From NCBI RefSeq assembly GCF_000515255.1, contig NZ_KI911559.1, forward strand, positions 3,828,693 through 3,892,692: a DNA stretch of 64,000 nt, in the 5' to 3' direction. This document shows, piece after piece, positions 30,789-39,835 of the stretch. The DNA comes from Rhodovibrio salinarum DSM 9154 (GTDB lineage: Bacteria; Pseudomonadota; Alphaproteobacteria; Kiloniellales; Rhodovibrionaceae). Both the position numbers and the translations under genes were made by a program. A model generated the notes under the pieces. The model worked only from the letters and a program-made list of their open reading frames with translations. It was not told where the DNA came from and did no database searches. How positions within the stretch are numbered: position 1 is the first letter of the stretch; each line of letters starts with the position of its first letter.

Positions 30789-32489
30789 ATGCTTTCCAAA
30801 ACGCATGACACGGTTGCCGCGAGTCTCCCGCCGGCGACGCCGACGGCTTCAGGCGCCCGCCGGCTCAGTGCCTTGTACGAGGTCAGCAAGATCCTGTCGG
30901 GCGCGCAGGACCTCAACACCACCCTGCGTGAGGTGCTGACCGTCGTCGCCGCCTACGTCGAACTGCGCCGGGTGACGGTCGCGCTCCGCGACCGAAGCGG
31001 CAAGGTCTATGTCGCCGGTTCGACCGACCCGAGCCTGGAGGCCGGCCGAACGGCCGCCAACGCGTATCCGCTCGAAGCCGCCCAGGACGTGCTGCGCGCG
31101 AACATGCCAGCGATCATGGCCGTGACCCGCGACGACCCACGGTGCGCGCGCTATTGCGAACACATCGCCGGCGGCGAAGAGCACCGGGTCACGTTCATCT
31201 GCGTGCCGGTCCGGCTGGCGGGAGGGCCGATCGGAACCCTGTCGGCGGAACGCGTGAACGACGGCGGCGTAGCCCCCTTCGACGACGATCTTAGTTTCCT
31301 GCGGATGATCGGCAACCTGGTCGCGCAGGCGTTGCGGCTCCATGGGTTTCCCGGCACCCAGACAGCAGGCGATCGTCGCGCCCAGCTTGCCGAGCGCCCG
31401 GAGGCCGCGCGTCCCACAAGATCCCGAAACCGAACGCCCCAGCCAGGAGAATTTGGCGAAATTGTTGGCGAAAGCCCGGCCATGACCGGCGTCTTGGAGC
31501 AGGTCCGTCACGTCGCCCGCACCCGCGCGCCGGTGATGCTGCGCGGGGAAAGCGGCACCGGCAAGGAGATGATCGCGCAGTTGATCCACCGGTTCAGCCC
31601 GCGCCGGGACAAGCCGATGATCTGCGTCAATTGCGCGGCGCTGCCGGAAAACCTGCTGGAATCGGAGTTGTTCGGGCACGACAAGGGTGCCTTCACCGGC
31701 GCCAACAGCGAACGCAAGGGCCGCTTCGAGGCGGCCCATGGCGGCACGCTGTTTCTGGACGAGATCGGGGATATCCCACACACCTTCCAGACGAAACTCC
31801 TGCGCGTGCTGCAGGAAGGCCAGTTCGAGCGGCTCGGCTCGTCACGCACGCGTTCGGTCGACGTGCGGATCATCGCCGCGACCAACCGCAACCTGGAACA
31901 GGCGGTCGTCGACGGTGACTTCCGCGCCGACCTGTATTACCGGATCAACGTGGTCTCGATCATCATCCCGCCGTTACGCCAGCGGGTCGAGGACATCGCG
32001 CCCCTGGCCGAGCACTTCCTCGCACGCTTCAACCAGGAAAACGGCGACGATCTCGGCTTTGCGCAAGAAGCCCTGGACACGCTGGAGCGCTGCCCCTTTC
32101 CAGGCAACGTCCGCGAACTGGAGAACTGCATCACCCGGGTAGCCACGATGGCCCGGGGCGAGCGCATCCAGGCCTGGGATTTCCCGTGCGGTACTAACGG
32201 ATGCCTGGCCTCGGCCCTATGGCCCGACAGCGCAGCGCACCCGCACGGGGGCGAAACGCCAGCGATCCCATCTCACCCCGCACCGCCTGCGGTGCGCGAG
32301 GCGGGCGACACCTCAGGGTCGGAATCGGCGGACAGTTCGGGCGGCCGGCTGATCGAGCGCACACGGCTGGTCACGGCGATGGAAAAGGCCGGCTGGGTAC
32401 AGGCCAAGGCGGCCCGATTGCTCGGCATGACACCGCGCCAGGTCCGCTACGCGCTGCACAAGCATGGGATCGAAGTCAAACGGTTATAG
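30789..32489 (+). CDS. nifA: Nif-specific transcription activator NifA
   Basis: Sigma-54-dependent activator of the nif genes, 566 residues. An N-terminal GAF domain (about 20-185) is followed by a linker and an AAA+ domain with GESGTGKE (Walker A) and the sigma-54-contacting GAFTGA loop at residues 300-305. Last comes a C-terminal helix-turn-helix (AAGWVQAKAARLLGMTPRQVRYAL-type segment, about 535-557). Cys435-x11-Cys447-x19-Cys467-x4-Cys472 at the end of the AAA+ domain and in the linker is the signature of oxygen-sensitive NifA. The start at 30789 is chosen for GGAGGAGGGG just upstream; an earlier ATG at 30711 lies before the candidate promoter. Confidence 0.95.
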   Translation: MLSKTHDTVAASLPPATPTASGARRLSALYEVSKILSGAQDLNTTLREVLTVVAAYVELRRVTVALRDRSGKVYVAGSTDPSLEAGRTAANAYPLEAAQDVLRANMPAIMAVTRDDPRCARYCEHIAGGEEHRVTFICVPVRLAGGPIGTLSAERVNDGGVAPFDDDLSFLRMIGNLVAQALRLHGFPGTQTAGDRRAQLAERPEAARPTRSRNRTPQPGEFGEIVGESPAMTGVLEQVRHVARTRAPVMLRGESGTGKEMIAQLIHRFSPRRDKPMICVNCAALPENLLESELFGHDKGAFTGANSERKGRFEAAHGGTLFLDEIGDIPHTFQTKLLRVLQEGQFERLGSSRTRSVDVRIIAATNRNLEQAVVDGDFRADLYYRINVVSIIIPPLRQRVEDIAPLAEHFLARFNQENGDDLGFAQEALDTLERCPFPGNVRELENCITRVATMARGERIQAWDFPCGTNGCLASALWPDSAAHPHGGETPAIPSHPAPPAVREAGDTSGSESADSSGGRLIERTRLVTAMEKAGWVQAKAARLLGMTPRQVRYALHKHGIEVKRL

Positions 32490-32526
32490 CTATCGGCTAC
32501 GACGGGCCGGACTTGCGGGGAAGGTT

Positions 32527-32958
32527 ATGACGACATTCGCGGTCACCAGCGACGACTTCCGACGGATCACCGGTCATGCCGGCCGCAGCCGGCGGTTTCT
32601 GATCTACCACGCGGCAAACGGGCATGCGGCGGACGAGCATGTGGGGGATGGGCACGCGGCGAGCGCGCCAACGCCCCGAATGACGCAAAAACTCGACCTG
32701 CCGGCGGACTATGCGCTGCACGACTGGGGCGATCGGGACGGCCATCCGGTGTTCGACGTCGACGTCCTGCTATCCGGCAGCGCCGGCAGCAGTTTCGTGC
32801 GCAAGCTGGAAGACCGCGGGATCGAGGTGGTGCTGACCAGCGAAACCGATCCGATCCGCGCGATCCGCGCCTACACCACGGGCACCCTGACCCGTGCCGG
32901 CGCGCATCACTGCCTCACGCAGGGCATCCGGCGCGCCGTATCGAGCGTGCTTCGCTGA
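32527..32958 (+). CDS. Second NifX-family cofactor-binding protein
   Basis: 143 residues. After a variable His/Ala-rich segment (residues 25-50) the C-terminal ~90 residues match the NifX/NafY dinitrogenase iron-molybdenum cofactor-binding fold (FDVDVLLSGSAGSSFVRKLEDRG, then IRAIRAYTTGTL). Homologues often sit beside nifA or nif operons in alphaproteobacteria. It starts 37 bases after nifA and may be co-transcribed. The His-rich linker and location set it apart from nifX at 16928; it could hold cofactor or respond to its status, which is speculative. Confidence 0.75.
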   Translation: MTTFAVTSDDFRRITGHAGRSRRFLIYHAANGHAADEHVGDGHAASAPTPRMTQKLDLPADYALHDWGDRDGHPVFDVDVLLSGSAGSSFVRKLEDRGIEVVLTSETDPIRAIRAYTTGTLTRAGAHHCLTQGIRRAVSSVLR

Positions 32959-33038
32959 GATGACCAAGCCGACCAGTTAACGCGCGCCGTCTGGACAGCG
33001 CACCTTAAGTGAAGTGCCCCCAAACCGGAGACCCAATA

Positions 33039-33509
33039 ATGACCCCACCGAACAGCGCGTTTTCCGCGGAGGACCGGAAGAAGCTGGCAGATGGACTCGC
33101 CCGCGTGCTCGCGGGGAGCTACACCCTCTACCTCAAGACCCACAACTATCACTGGAACGTGGAAGGGCCGAACTTCAAAGGCCTGCACGACCTTTTCGAA
33201 GAACAGTACACCGACCTCGCCGAGGCGGTCGATGAGGTCGCGGAGCGTATCCGCGCCCTCGGCCACTACGCACCCGGGAGCTTTGCGGAATTCGCCCAAC
33301 TGAGCGTGATTAGCGAGGAAACCGGTCAACCCGACGCGATGACGATGGTGCGCCAGCTCGCCGACGATCAGGACAGCATCGCCAACACCTGCCGTCAGGT
33401 GCTGCAGACCGCCGAAGACGCGGGCGACGCGGCAACGGACGACCTGCTGGCAACCCGCGTGCAGACGCACGAGAAGAATGCCTGGATGCTCCGGGCCTAT
33501 CTCGCCTGA
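33039..33509 (+). CDS. dps: Dps-family DNA-protection ferritin
   Basis: 156 residues with the Dps/bacterioferritin fold: the ferroxidase segment KTHNYHWNVEGPNF (residues 29-42) and the LHDLFEEQY(T)DLAEAVDEVAERI stretch that completes the intersubunit di-iron site. It oxidises ferrous iron with peroxide and stores it in a 12-mer. It starts 80 bases after the second NifX-like gene, with GGAG eight bases upstream of the ATG. Its placement at the end of the nif island suggests iron storage or peroxide defence during diazotrophy, an inference. Confidence 0.9.
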   Translation: MTPPNSAFSAEDRKKLADGLARVLAGSYTLYLKTHNYHWNVEGPNFKGLHDLFEEQYTDLAEAVDEVAERIRALGHYAPGSFAEFAQLSVISEETGQPDAMTMVRQLADDQDSIANTCRQVLQTAEDAGDAATDDLLATRVQTHEKNAWMLRAYLA

Positions 33510-33517
33510 CCCGCTAC

Positions 33518-33551
33518 GTCCGGCGGGCGTGCCCAGCATGGCCCGTCGGAC
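33518..33551. terminator. Hairpin between dps and the converging gene
   Basis: An 11-bp stem (33518-33528 with 33541-33551, one G-T wobble) and 12-base loop, without a T-tract, between two converging genes. Probably a shared bidirectional terminator. Confidence 0.5.
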
Positions 33552-33597
33552 GCACGGCACATCGCCCCTGCATAACGCCCGGACCGTAGCGCCTTGT

Positions 33598-33843
33598 TTA
33601 CGCCGTCAGCACCGCGAGCGAGCCGTCCGGGTTTTCGACGATGCGCACGTCATCGACCATCGGCGCGATATTGTCGACCGCCTGTTTGATATCCGCGGGC
33701 CATTGGCTGCGCGGAACTTCCGGACGGTCGTAGGCGTCGACGACCTTCTTCTTGCCGTCGCTGCCGCCCTGTGCCTGATCGGCGTCCGAAGACTCCAGGC
33801 CCATCTGCTCGCGATAGCGCTTGCGCCGCTTCGCCTCGCCCAT
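33598..33843 (-). CDS. Small conserved hypothetical protein, MGEAKRRK type
   Basis: 81 residues, soluble and highly charged, opening with MGEAKRRKRYREQMGL, a short basic start seen in several small bacterial proteins. The C-terminal half (QWPADIKQAVDNIAPMVDDVRIVENPDG, residues 47-74) looks folded. No function is known. It lies 92 bases downstream of the antiporter gene on the same strand. Confidence 0.55.
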   Translation of the reverse strand: MGEAKRRKRYREQMGLESSDADQAQGGSDGKKKVVDAYDRPEVPRSQWPADIKQAVDNIAPMVDDVRIVENPDGSLAVLTA

Positions 33844-33934
33844 GACACGATCCTCCCGATACTCGTTCGTTGTGTCGTTACCTTCTGCCTACCCGACTCA
33901 CCTTCCGACATTCAACGATCGGACCCAGCCTCGG

Positions 33935-35806
33935 CTAGCGGCCCCCGGTCGCGTTCGCCGCCCTCGCGGCCTTGTTGGCCGCGCGCTGCTCGGCGCGCTG
34001 GGCCCGCGCGCTCTTCGGCTTGCCGCACGGCTCCAACGTCGCTGCCACGTCCGGGGGCGCGAACAGGATCACGGTATCGCCGGTGCCCGGGCGGAAGCCG
34101 CGCTCCTTGGCGCGGAACCAGACCTCGCCGCTTGGCTCCAGCACCGCGACCGGCACGGCCTGCTCCGGCAGCTTGATGACCGCCCCGCGCGCTAGACGCA
34201 GGCAGCGGAACTGCCACCCCTCGCGCAGCCGGGTGTCCAGCCAGTCACTATCGTATCCGTCGCCCACCAGCACCCGACCGCGCGCTTCCGGCCGCAACTG
34301 CGAGGGGGCGGCTTCCGGGTGGCTGGCCAACTGGAAGGTTCGGTCGATTCCCTGCTCAAGCGCGAACTGCGAAGCGACCAGAGCGTTGTAACTGTCGCTG
34401 TCCGTCGCCGCGATCACATGCTCGAAGCGGGCGAGGTCGAGCCGCTGTTCCGCCTGCTCCGACAAAATCTCGCCGGCAAAGGTCGGCACATGGGTTTCCA
34501 CGATCGTCAGATGGTGCGGGTTCGGATCGGCCAGCACGACCGGCAACCCGATCCGATGCAACGCATCCGCGAGCGCCGCCGACCAGGGCGTGGCCCCGAC
34601 GATCAGTACGTCGTGCTCCGGCCCGGCCGCCAGGCCCAACCGGCGCCCCAGCCAGCCAACCGTACTGCCGTGCAGAACGACCGTGACGAACACCACCAGG
34701 AAGGCGAGCGGCACCAACGCATCCGCCTGCGGATAGCCCTGCTCCACCAGCCGCGGGCCGAACACGCCGGCCACGGCCACACACACGATGCCGCGCGGCG
34801 CGATCCAGCCGAGGAACAGCCGACGCTTGAAGCTGATCCCCAGCCCCACCGTGGCCAGCATCACCGCAACCGGGCGGATGACGACCAGCAGCACCGCGAC
34901 GAAGGCCGCCAGCCCCCAATCGACCTGCCGTACCATCGACGGCTCCAGCGTCGCCGCCAGCACCACGAACAGCCCGGAGATCAGCAATACGCCGACGTAT
35001 TCCTTGAAGCGGCGCAGTTGGTCGAGATTGGCCAATCCCAGGTTGGCAAGGCCGGCGCCGAACAGCGTCACCGCGATCAAGCCGCCTTCGGCCTGCAGCC
35101 AGTTGCCGGCGGCGTAGACCACACCGACCAGGCCAGTCAGGACGGGCGCCTTCAGGAATTCCGCAATTTCCCCACGCCGTGTCGCCCAGGCAAACCCCCA
35201 GGCAACCGCCAGACCGAGCCCGGCCGCGGCGAGCACACCGCCCACCGCGTGCAGCAGGAAGGCGCCCGGCGAGGTTGCCTGCTGCACCAGGTATTCGAAC
35301 ACCAGCACCGCCAGAATGGCGCCCAAGGGATCGTTCAGAATGCCTTCCCACTTGAGCGACCGCGCGGTTTCCCGGTCCAGCTTGGCCTGGCGCAGCAGCG
35401 GGATCACCACGGTCGGCCCGGTGATCACCAGGAGCGCCCCGACGACGAAGGCGACCGGCCAGGAAAAGCCCGCCAGCAGATGCGCCGCGAGCGCGGCCAG
35501 CAGGCCGGTGATCGGCACCCCCAGAAGCAGGATGCGCTTGACCGTGCTGCCGACCTGCTTGAGTTCCTCGCGTTCCAGGGACAAGCCGCCTTCGAACAGA
35601 ATCACGGCCACCGCCAGACCGACCAGCGGGCGCAGCAGCTCGCCGAAATCCGCGTGCGGCTGCACCACACCGGCGACCGGTCCGATCAGCACGCCCCCCG
35701 CGGTCAGCAGGATCACCGCGGGCAGATGCAGACGCCAGGCCAGCCACTGCGCAGTGATACCAACCGCGCCGATCAGCGCCAGCTTGCCGAGCAGCAGGTG
35801 TTCCAA
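33935..35806 (-). CDS. NhaP-type cation/proton antiporter with TrkA-N domain
   Basis: Membrane antiporter of the CPA1/CPA2 type, 623 residues. About 12 membrane helices occupy residues 1-390, with the substrate-site region GALLVITGPTVVIPLLRQ (about 122-139) and the LFEGGLSLE motif (about 70-78). The cytoplasmic part from about residue 395 is a TrkA-N (RCK) domain that would bind nucleotides (DVLIVGATPWSAALADAL). It ends with a basic Ala/Arg-rich tail. It exports Na+ or K+ for protons; ion choice cannot be told from the sequence. It fits salt or pH adaptation. Confidence 0.88.
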   Translation of the reverse strand: MEHLLLGKLALIGAVGITAQWLAWRLHLPAVILLTAGGVLIGPVAGVVQPHADFGELLRPLVGLAVAVILFEGGLSLEREELKQVGSTVKRILLLGVPITGLLAALAAHLLAGFSWPVAFVVGALLVITGPTVVIPLLRQAKLDRETARSLKWEGILNDPLGAILAVLVFEYLVQQATSPGAFLLHAVGGVLAAAGLGLAVAWGFAWATRRGEIAEFLKAPVLTGLVGVVYAAGNWLQAEGGLIAVTLFGAGLANLGLANLDQLRRFKEYVGVLLISGLFVVLAATLEPSMVRQVDWGLAAFVAVLLVVIRPVAVMLATVGLGISFKRRLFLGWIAPRGIVCVAVAGVFGPRLVEQGYPQADALVPLAFLVVFVTVVLHGSTVGWLGRRLGLAAGPEHDVLIVGATPWSAALADALHRIGLPVVLADPNPHHLTIVETHVPTFAGEILSEQAEQRLDLARFEHVIAATDSDSYNALVASQFALEQGIDRTFQLASHPEAAPSQLRPEARGRVLVGDGYDSDWLDTRLREGWQFRCLRLARGAVIKLPEQAVPVAVLEPSGEVWFRAKERGFRPGTGDTVILFAPPDVAATLEPCGKPKSARAQRAEQRAANKAARAANATGGR

Positions 35807-36141
35807 AAGCCGCGCGCTCCCTATCGATATCGGGCGACCATCCGTTCGGGCCGCCGGTGGATTCTAAATGTGCCGTTACGTCTGGCGACCGTTCGCCTAA
35901 TCGAGCCCCGAACCGCCATTCGGTGCCTGCCGCAGGGCAACACCCGCGCCTAAATGGCACCAAGCCGACGCAGGGGAAAGGGCATGCCGCCACTCCACGC
36001 CGACCTGTGGCGCCCGGTACGACGCGATTTGACACATTTCATAGCCTTGAAGCCTTTCGAATGGGTGTGTTCCTTTCTTCGGTCGTGATCGTTCGGGGGA
36101 GCTACAACCTCTGGACGTCGAACCAACAGGGAGAAAGATGA
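35807..36141. other. Intergenic region upstream of the peptide ABC operon
   Basis: 335 bases between divergent genes, with no gene. A perfect -35-like TTGACA lies at 36029-36034 in an AT-rich patch, but no good -10 follows at the right distance. A GGGAG ribosome site sits just before the binding-protein gene. Nothing else stands out. Confidence 0.4.
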
Positions 36142-37716
36142 ATGAATAACGCGTACAGCCTAAAGCGCGTGGCGCTTGGCGGCAGTTGCGCTTTGGCGAT
36201 AGCGCTCAGCGCCGGCACGGCCGCCGCGCAGGAGGTGGATCCGAACGCGACCTGGGTGCTCGGCACAACCGACCAGCCGACCACCTACGACCCGGCGGGC
36301 GCCTACGACCTGCCGTCCTGGAACATCATGTGGAACGTCTACAGCTTCCTCATGCGGATTCCGCCTGGTGAGACGACGCCGGTGCTGGACGCCGCCAAAT
36401 CCTGTGAATGGTCGGCGGAAACCAAGTACAAGTGCGTGCTGAAGGAGGGGATCACCTTCACCAACGGGCAGGAGTTGACGGCCGAGGACGTCAAGTTCTC
36501 CTTCGAGCGCATGATCGAGATGGACAAGCCGGCCGGCCCCTCCAGCCTGTTCTCGCCGATCCAGTCGATCTCCACGCCCGACGAGTACACGGTCGTCTTC
36601 GATCTGAAGCAGCACAACGCGACCTGGCCGTACGTGCTCACCACCGGCGCGGGCGCGATCGTACCCAAGGGCGTCTATCCGGCGGACGAGCTGCAGCCGA
36701 GCGACGAGATCGTTGGCTCCGGCCACTATAAGCTCGCTGCCTACAAGCCGAACGTCCAGACGGTGCTGGAAGAGAACGAGGACTATTACGGCGACCCCGC
36801 CCGGAACCAGCGGGTGATCATCCAGTATTTCTCGAACTCCTCCTCGCTGAAGCTGGCGATCCAGCAAGGCAACGTCGACGTCGCCTACCGCAAGCTGACG
36901 CCGACCGACGTGCAATCGCTGCGCGAGATGGCCAAAGACCAGCCATTCCGCCTGGTCGAGGGTAAGGGCACCGCGATCCGCTACCTGGTGTTCAACCTCG
37001 ACCTGGAGCCCGGCCAGCAGCAAGCCGTGCGTCAGGCCGCGGCCTACCTGATGGACCGTGAGGCGGTTGCCCAGAACGTCTATAACGGCACGGTCGAGCC
37101 GCTTTATTCCATGATCCCGGCCGGCCTGAAGGGCCATACGGACGCCTTCAAGTCGATCTACGGCGTGGGCACCAACGCCGAGAAGGCGAAGCAGGTGCTG
37201 AGCGAGGCCGGGATCGAGACACCGGTCGAGCTGCAGCTCTGGTACACGCCGACCCACTACGGCGACAGCTCGGCGGACGAGTACGCCGAGATCCAGCGGG
37301 CGTTCGAGACCGACGACATCTTCGATGTCACGCTGAAGTCCACTGAGTGGGCGCGCTACGTCGAGGCGGCGACGACTGACCAGTACCCGGCCTTCCAGAT
37401 GGGCTGGTTCCCGGACTTCCCGGACGCGGACAACTACACCGCGCCCTTCTACGGTTCCGAAACCTCGTGGCTGAACACCCACTACGAGAACGCACGGGTC
37501 GACGAGCTGATCGGCAAGCAGCGCGCGGCGGAAGATTCCGAAGCACGCGTCGAGGCGTTCGAGGAGATTCAGCAGATCGCCGCGGAGGAGGTCCCGATCA
37601 TCCCGGTCTTCCAGGCCAAGCAGATCGCGACGGTCGGCGATCAGATGACCGGTGTGTCGGATACGCTCGATGCCTCCTACATCTTCCGCTACTGGCTGGT
37701 CGGAAAGACGCAGTAG
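36142..37716 (+). CDS. Dipeptide-type ABC transporter binding protein
   Basis: Periplasmic family-5 solute-binding protein, 524 residues. It has a signal peptide (basic start MNNAYSLKR, hydrophobic core about 11-24, cleavage near AAAQE at 26-30). The SBP_bac_5 core includes the GITFTNGQELTAEDVKFSFER segment in two parts (about 107-127). The substrate is probably peptides, but nickel chelates, opines or glutathione-type ligands use the same family. First gene of a five-gene importer operon; a hairpin follows it, which usually gives excess binding protein over membrane parts. Confidence 0.88.
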   Translation: MNNAYSLKRVALGGSCALAIALSAGTAAAQEVDPNATWVLGTTDQPTTYDPAGAYDLPSWNIMWNVYSFLMRIPPGETTPVLDAAKSCEWSAETKYKCVLKEGITFTNGQELTAEDVKFSFERMIEMDKPAGPSSLFSPIQSISTPDEYTVVFDLKQHNATWPYVLTTGAGAIVPKGVYPADELQPSDEIVGSGHYKLAAYKPNVQTVLEENEDYYGDPARNQRVIIQYFSNSSSLKLAIQQGNVDVAYRKLTPTDVQSLREMAKDQPFRLVEGKGTAIRYLVFNLDLEPGQQQAVRQAAAYLMDREAVAQNVYNGTVEPLYSMIPAGLKGHTDAFKSIYGVGTNAEKAKQVLSEAGIETPVELQLWYTPTHYGDSSADEYAEIQRAFETDDIFDVTLKSTEWARYVEAATTDQYPAFQMGWFPDFPDADNYTAPFYGSETSWLNTHYENARVDELIGKQRAAEDSEARVEAFEEIQQIAAEEVPIIPVFQAKQIATVGDQMTGVSDTLDASYIFRYWLVGKTQ

Positions 37717-37731
37717 CTAACATTTGACTAT

Positions 37732-37761
37732 GGGCCCCCGACGCGCTAAGCGCCGGGGGCC
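37732..37761 (+). terminator. Attenuating hairpin after the binding-protein gene
   Basis: Stem GGCCCCCG (37733-37740) with CGGGGGCC (37754-37761), with additional GCGC pairing inside the loop, followed by GTTGCCTTTT. It is likely to stabilise the upstream mRNA or reduce read-through into the permease genes. Confidence 0.65.
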
Positions 37762-37808
37762 GTTGCCTTTTCGGCCCTTGTGTTCCTTCCAGATTCGGTT
37801 GTCCGACC

Positions 37809-38837
37809 ATGGCCTCGCAGACAACATCGCTGCGCGCCTATGCGCTTACCCGCCTCGTGTTGGCGGTACCAATGATCTTGGTGCTTCTGTCGTTCGTCTT
37901 CCTGCTGATGCGCGTGGCGCCCGGTGACCCGGTCGCGGCCGCGCTGGGCGGCAAGGTCAGCGACGAGGTGCTGCAACGCAAACGCGAGGCGATGGGCCTC
38001 GACGACCCGGTGTACGTCCAGTTTGCGGACTACATCGCCGATGTCTTCAGTTTCGACTTCGGCATGACGATCACCGACAGCCGGCCGGTGCTGGAGGTGA
38101 TCCTGAACAACGGCGCGGCGACCCTGGAGCTGGTCTTCTTCGGCATGGTGATCGCGACCACGCTCGGCATTCTGCTGGGCCTGATCACCGGGCGCCTGCG
38201 CGACACGCCGATCGACGTCACCGGCCGGTTGTTCGGCATCTTCATCTACGCCACGCCGGTCTTCTTCCTCGGCTTTCTGGGCCAGCTGATCTTCGGCGCC
38301 GAACTGAACTGGCTGCCGGCCAGCGGCCGCGCGAGCCCGATCGTGCAGTACACCCTGGAACGCACCACCAACCTTCTGGTGCTGGACGCGATCATCGCCG
38401 GCAACTGGAGCGCGCTGTGGGACGTGATCCGTCACTTGATCATGCCGGCGATGACGCTGGGCTTGCTGATCACCGGCGTGCTGCTGCGCATGGTCCGCGT
38501 CAATCTGCTGCAGACGCTGCAGGGCGACTACGTCGAAGCCGCGCGCGCTCGCGGGGTGCGTGAATGGCGGGTGGTGTTCCGCCACGCCTTCCGCAACGCG
38601 CTGGTGCCCGTGGTGACCATGATCGGCCTGCAGTTCGCGCTCCTGATGTCGGGCGCGATCCTGACCGAAACGACCTTTAACTGGCCCGGACTGGGCAACC
38701 AGCTGGTCCGCTACCTGAACAACCGTGATTACACCGGGGTCCAGGGGATCATCACCTTCTTCGCCTTGGTGGTGGTGCTGATCTCGGTGGTGATCGACTT
38801 CGTCAACGCCTGGATCGACCCGCGGGTGAGGTACTGA
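37809..38837 (+). CDS. Dipeptide-type ABC permease, DppB family
   Basis: 342 residues, six predicted membrane helices; the first is residues 13-33. The long periplasmic loop after helix 1 and the EAA-type docking loop (YVEAARARGVREWRVVFRHAFRNAL in two parts, about 239-263) identify the DppB/OppB family. It shares one base with the next gene (TGATG), so translation is coupled. Confidence 0.9.
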   Translation: MASQTTSLRAYALTRLVLAVPMILVLLSFVFLLMRVAPGDPVAAALGGKVSDEVLQRKREAMGLDDPVYVQFADYIADVFSFDFGMTITDSRPVLEVILNNGAATLELVFFGMVIATTLGILLGLITGRLRDTPIDVTGRLFGIFIYATPVFFLGFLGQLIFGAELNWLPASGRASPIVQYTLERTTNLLVLDAIIAGNWSALWDVIRHLIMPAMTLGLLITGVLLRMVRVNLLQTLQGDYVEAARARGVREWRVVFRHAFRNALVPVVTMIGLQFALLMSGAILTETTFNWPGLGNQLVRYLNNRDYTGVQGIITFFALVVVLISVVIDFVNAWIDPRVRY

Positions 38838-39835
38838 TGAGCGCACGCGACGACAGCCAGGCCCCCCGGCGTCCCGGCCTGCTCGCCCGGCAATTCCGCC
38901 GCGTTTCCGGGCCGATCAAGGAAAGCCGCGGCCTGCCCCGCGTGGTGCTGTGGATCGGCACGGCGATCACCGGTTTCTGGATCCTGGTCGCGCTCTTCGC
39001 GCCCTGGATCGCGCCTTACGGCTACTCCCAATATCAGAACGACGCCGGCGAGCGGTTCGGCAAGCACATCGCCCCCAACATGGACTACCTGCTGGGCACC
39101 ACCGTGCAGTCGACCGACGTGCTGTCGCGGATCGTCTGGGGCGCGCGCACCGAGGTCGAGGTGGTGATCCTGGCGGTGGTCTTCTCGCTTGCGATCGGGC
39201 TGCCGATCGGCCTGATCTCAGGCTTCAAGGGCGGCTGGCTGGACCGTGTCCTGGTGTTGATCATGGATGCGCTGTTCGCCTTCCCCTACCTGCTGCTGGC
39301 CATCGTGATCGCCTTCCTGCTATCGGACGTGCTGGCAAGCGGCGTTCTGACGGCGGCAATCGCCATTTCCGTCGTCTACGTGCCGCAGTACTTCCGCGTG
39401 GTCCGCAACCATACGATCTCCGTGCGCGAGGAGCCGTTCGTCGAGGCCGCGCGGGCGATGGGCGCGCGGCCGCGCTGGATCGTGACCAAGTACGTGCTGG
39501 CGAACGTCGTGCAGTCGGTCCCCGTCGTCGCCACCCTGAACGCGGCGGACTCCATCCTCACCCTCGCCGGCCTGGGCTTCCTCGGCTACGGCATTCAGCC
39601 GACCCAAGGGGCCGAGTGGGGCTATGACCTGCAGCGGGCGATCGCGGATGCGGGTGCGGGCATCTGGTGGACCGGCTTGTTCCCCGGCATCGCGATCGTC
39701 TCGCTCGTGACCGGCCTGACGCTCCTGGGCGAGGGGCTGAACGATGTGCTCAACCCGCTGCTGCGCCCGCGCCGGACCGAGCCGGTCAAGTTCCCCGACA
39801 AGGACAGCGAGGCCCCGGAAGGAGAGCGGACATGA
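38837..39835 (+). CDS. Dipeptide-type ABC permease, DppC family
   Basis: 332 residues. An N-terminal cytoplasmic segment and first helix (about 36-55) are followed by five more helices; the docking loop EEPFVEAARAMGARPRWIVTKYVL (about 197-220) is typical of DppC/OppC. It overlaps the following ATPase gene by 4 bases (ATGA). It forms the channel with the DppB-type subunit. Confidence 0.9.
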   Translation: MSARDDSQAPRRPGLLARQFRRVSGPIKESRGLPRVVLWIGTAITGFWILVALFAPWIAPYGYSQYQNDAGERFGKHIAPNMDYLLGTTVQSTDVLSRIVWGARTEVEVVILAVVFSLAIGLPIGLISGFKGGWLDRVLVLIMDALFAFPYLLLAIVIAFLLSDVLASGVLTAAIAISVVYVPQYFRVVRNHTISVREEPFVEAARAMGARPRWIVTKYVLANVVQSVPVVATLNAADSILTLAGLGFLGYGIQPTQGAEWGYDLQRAIADAGAGIWWTGLFPGIAIVSLVTGLTLLGEGLNDVLNPLLRPRRTEPVKFPDKDSEAPEGERT

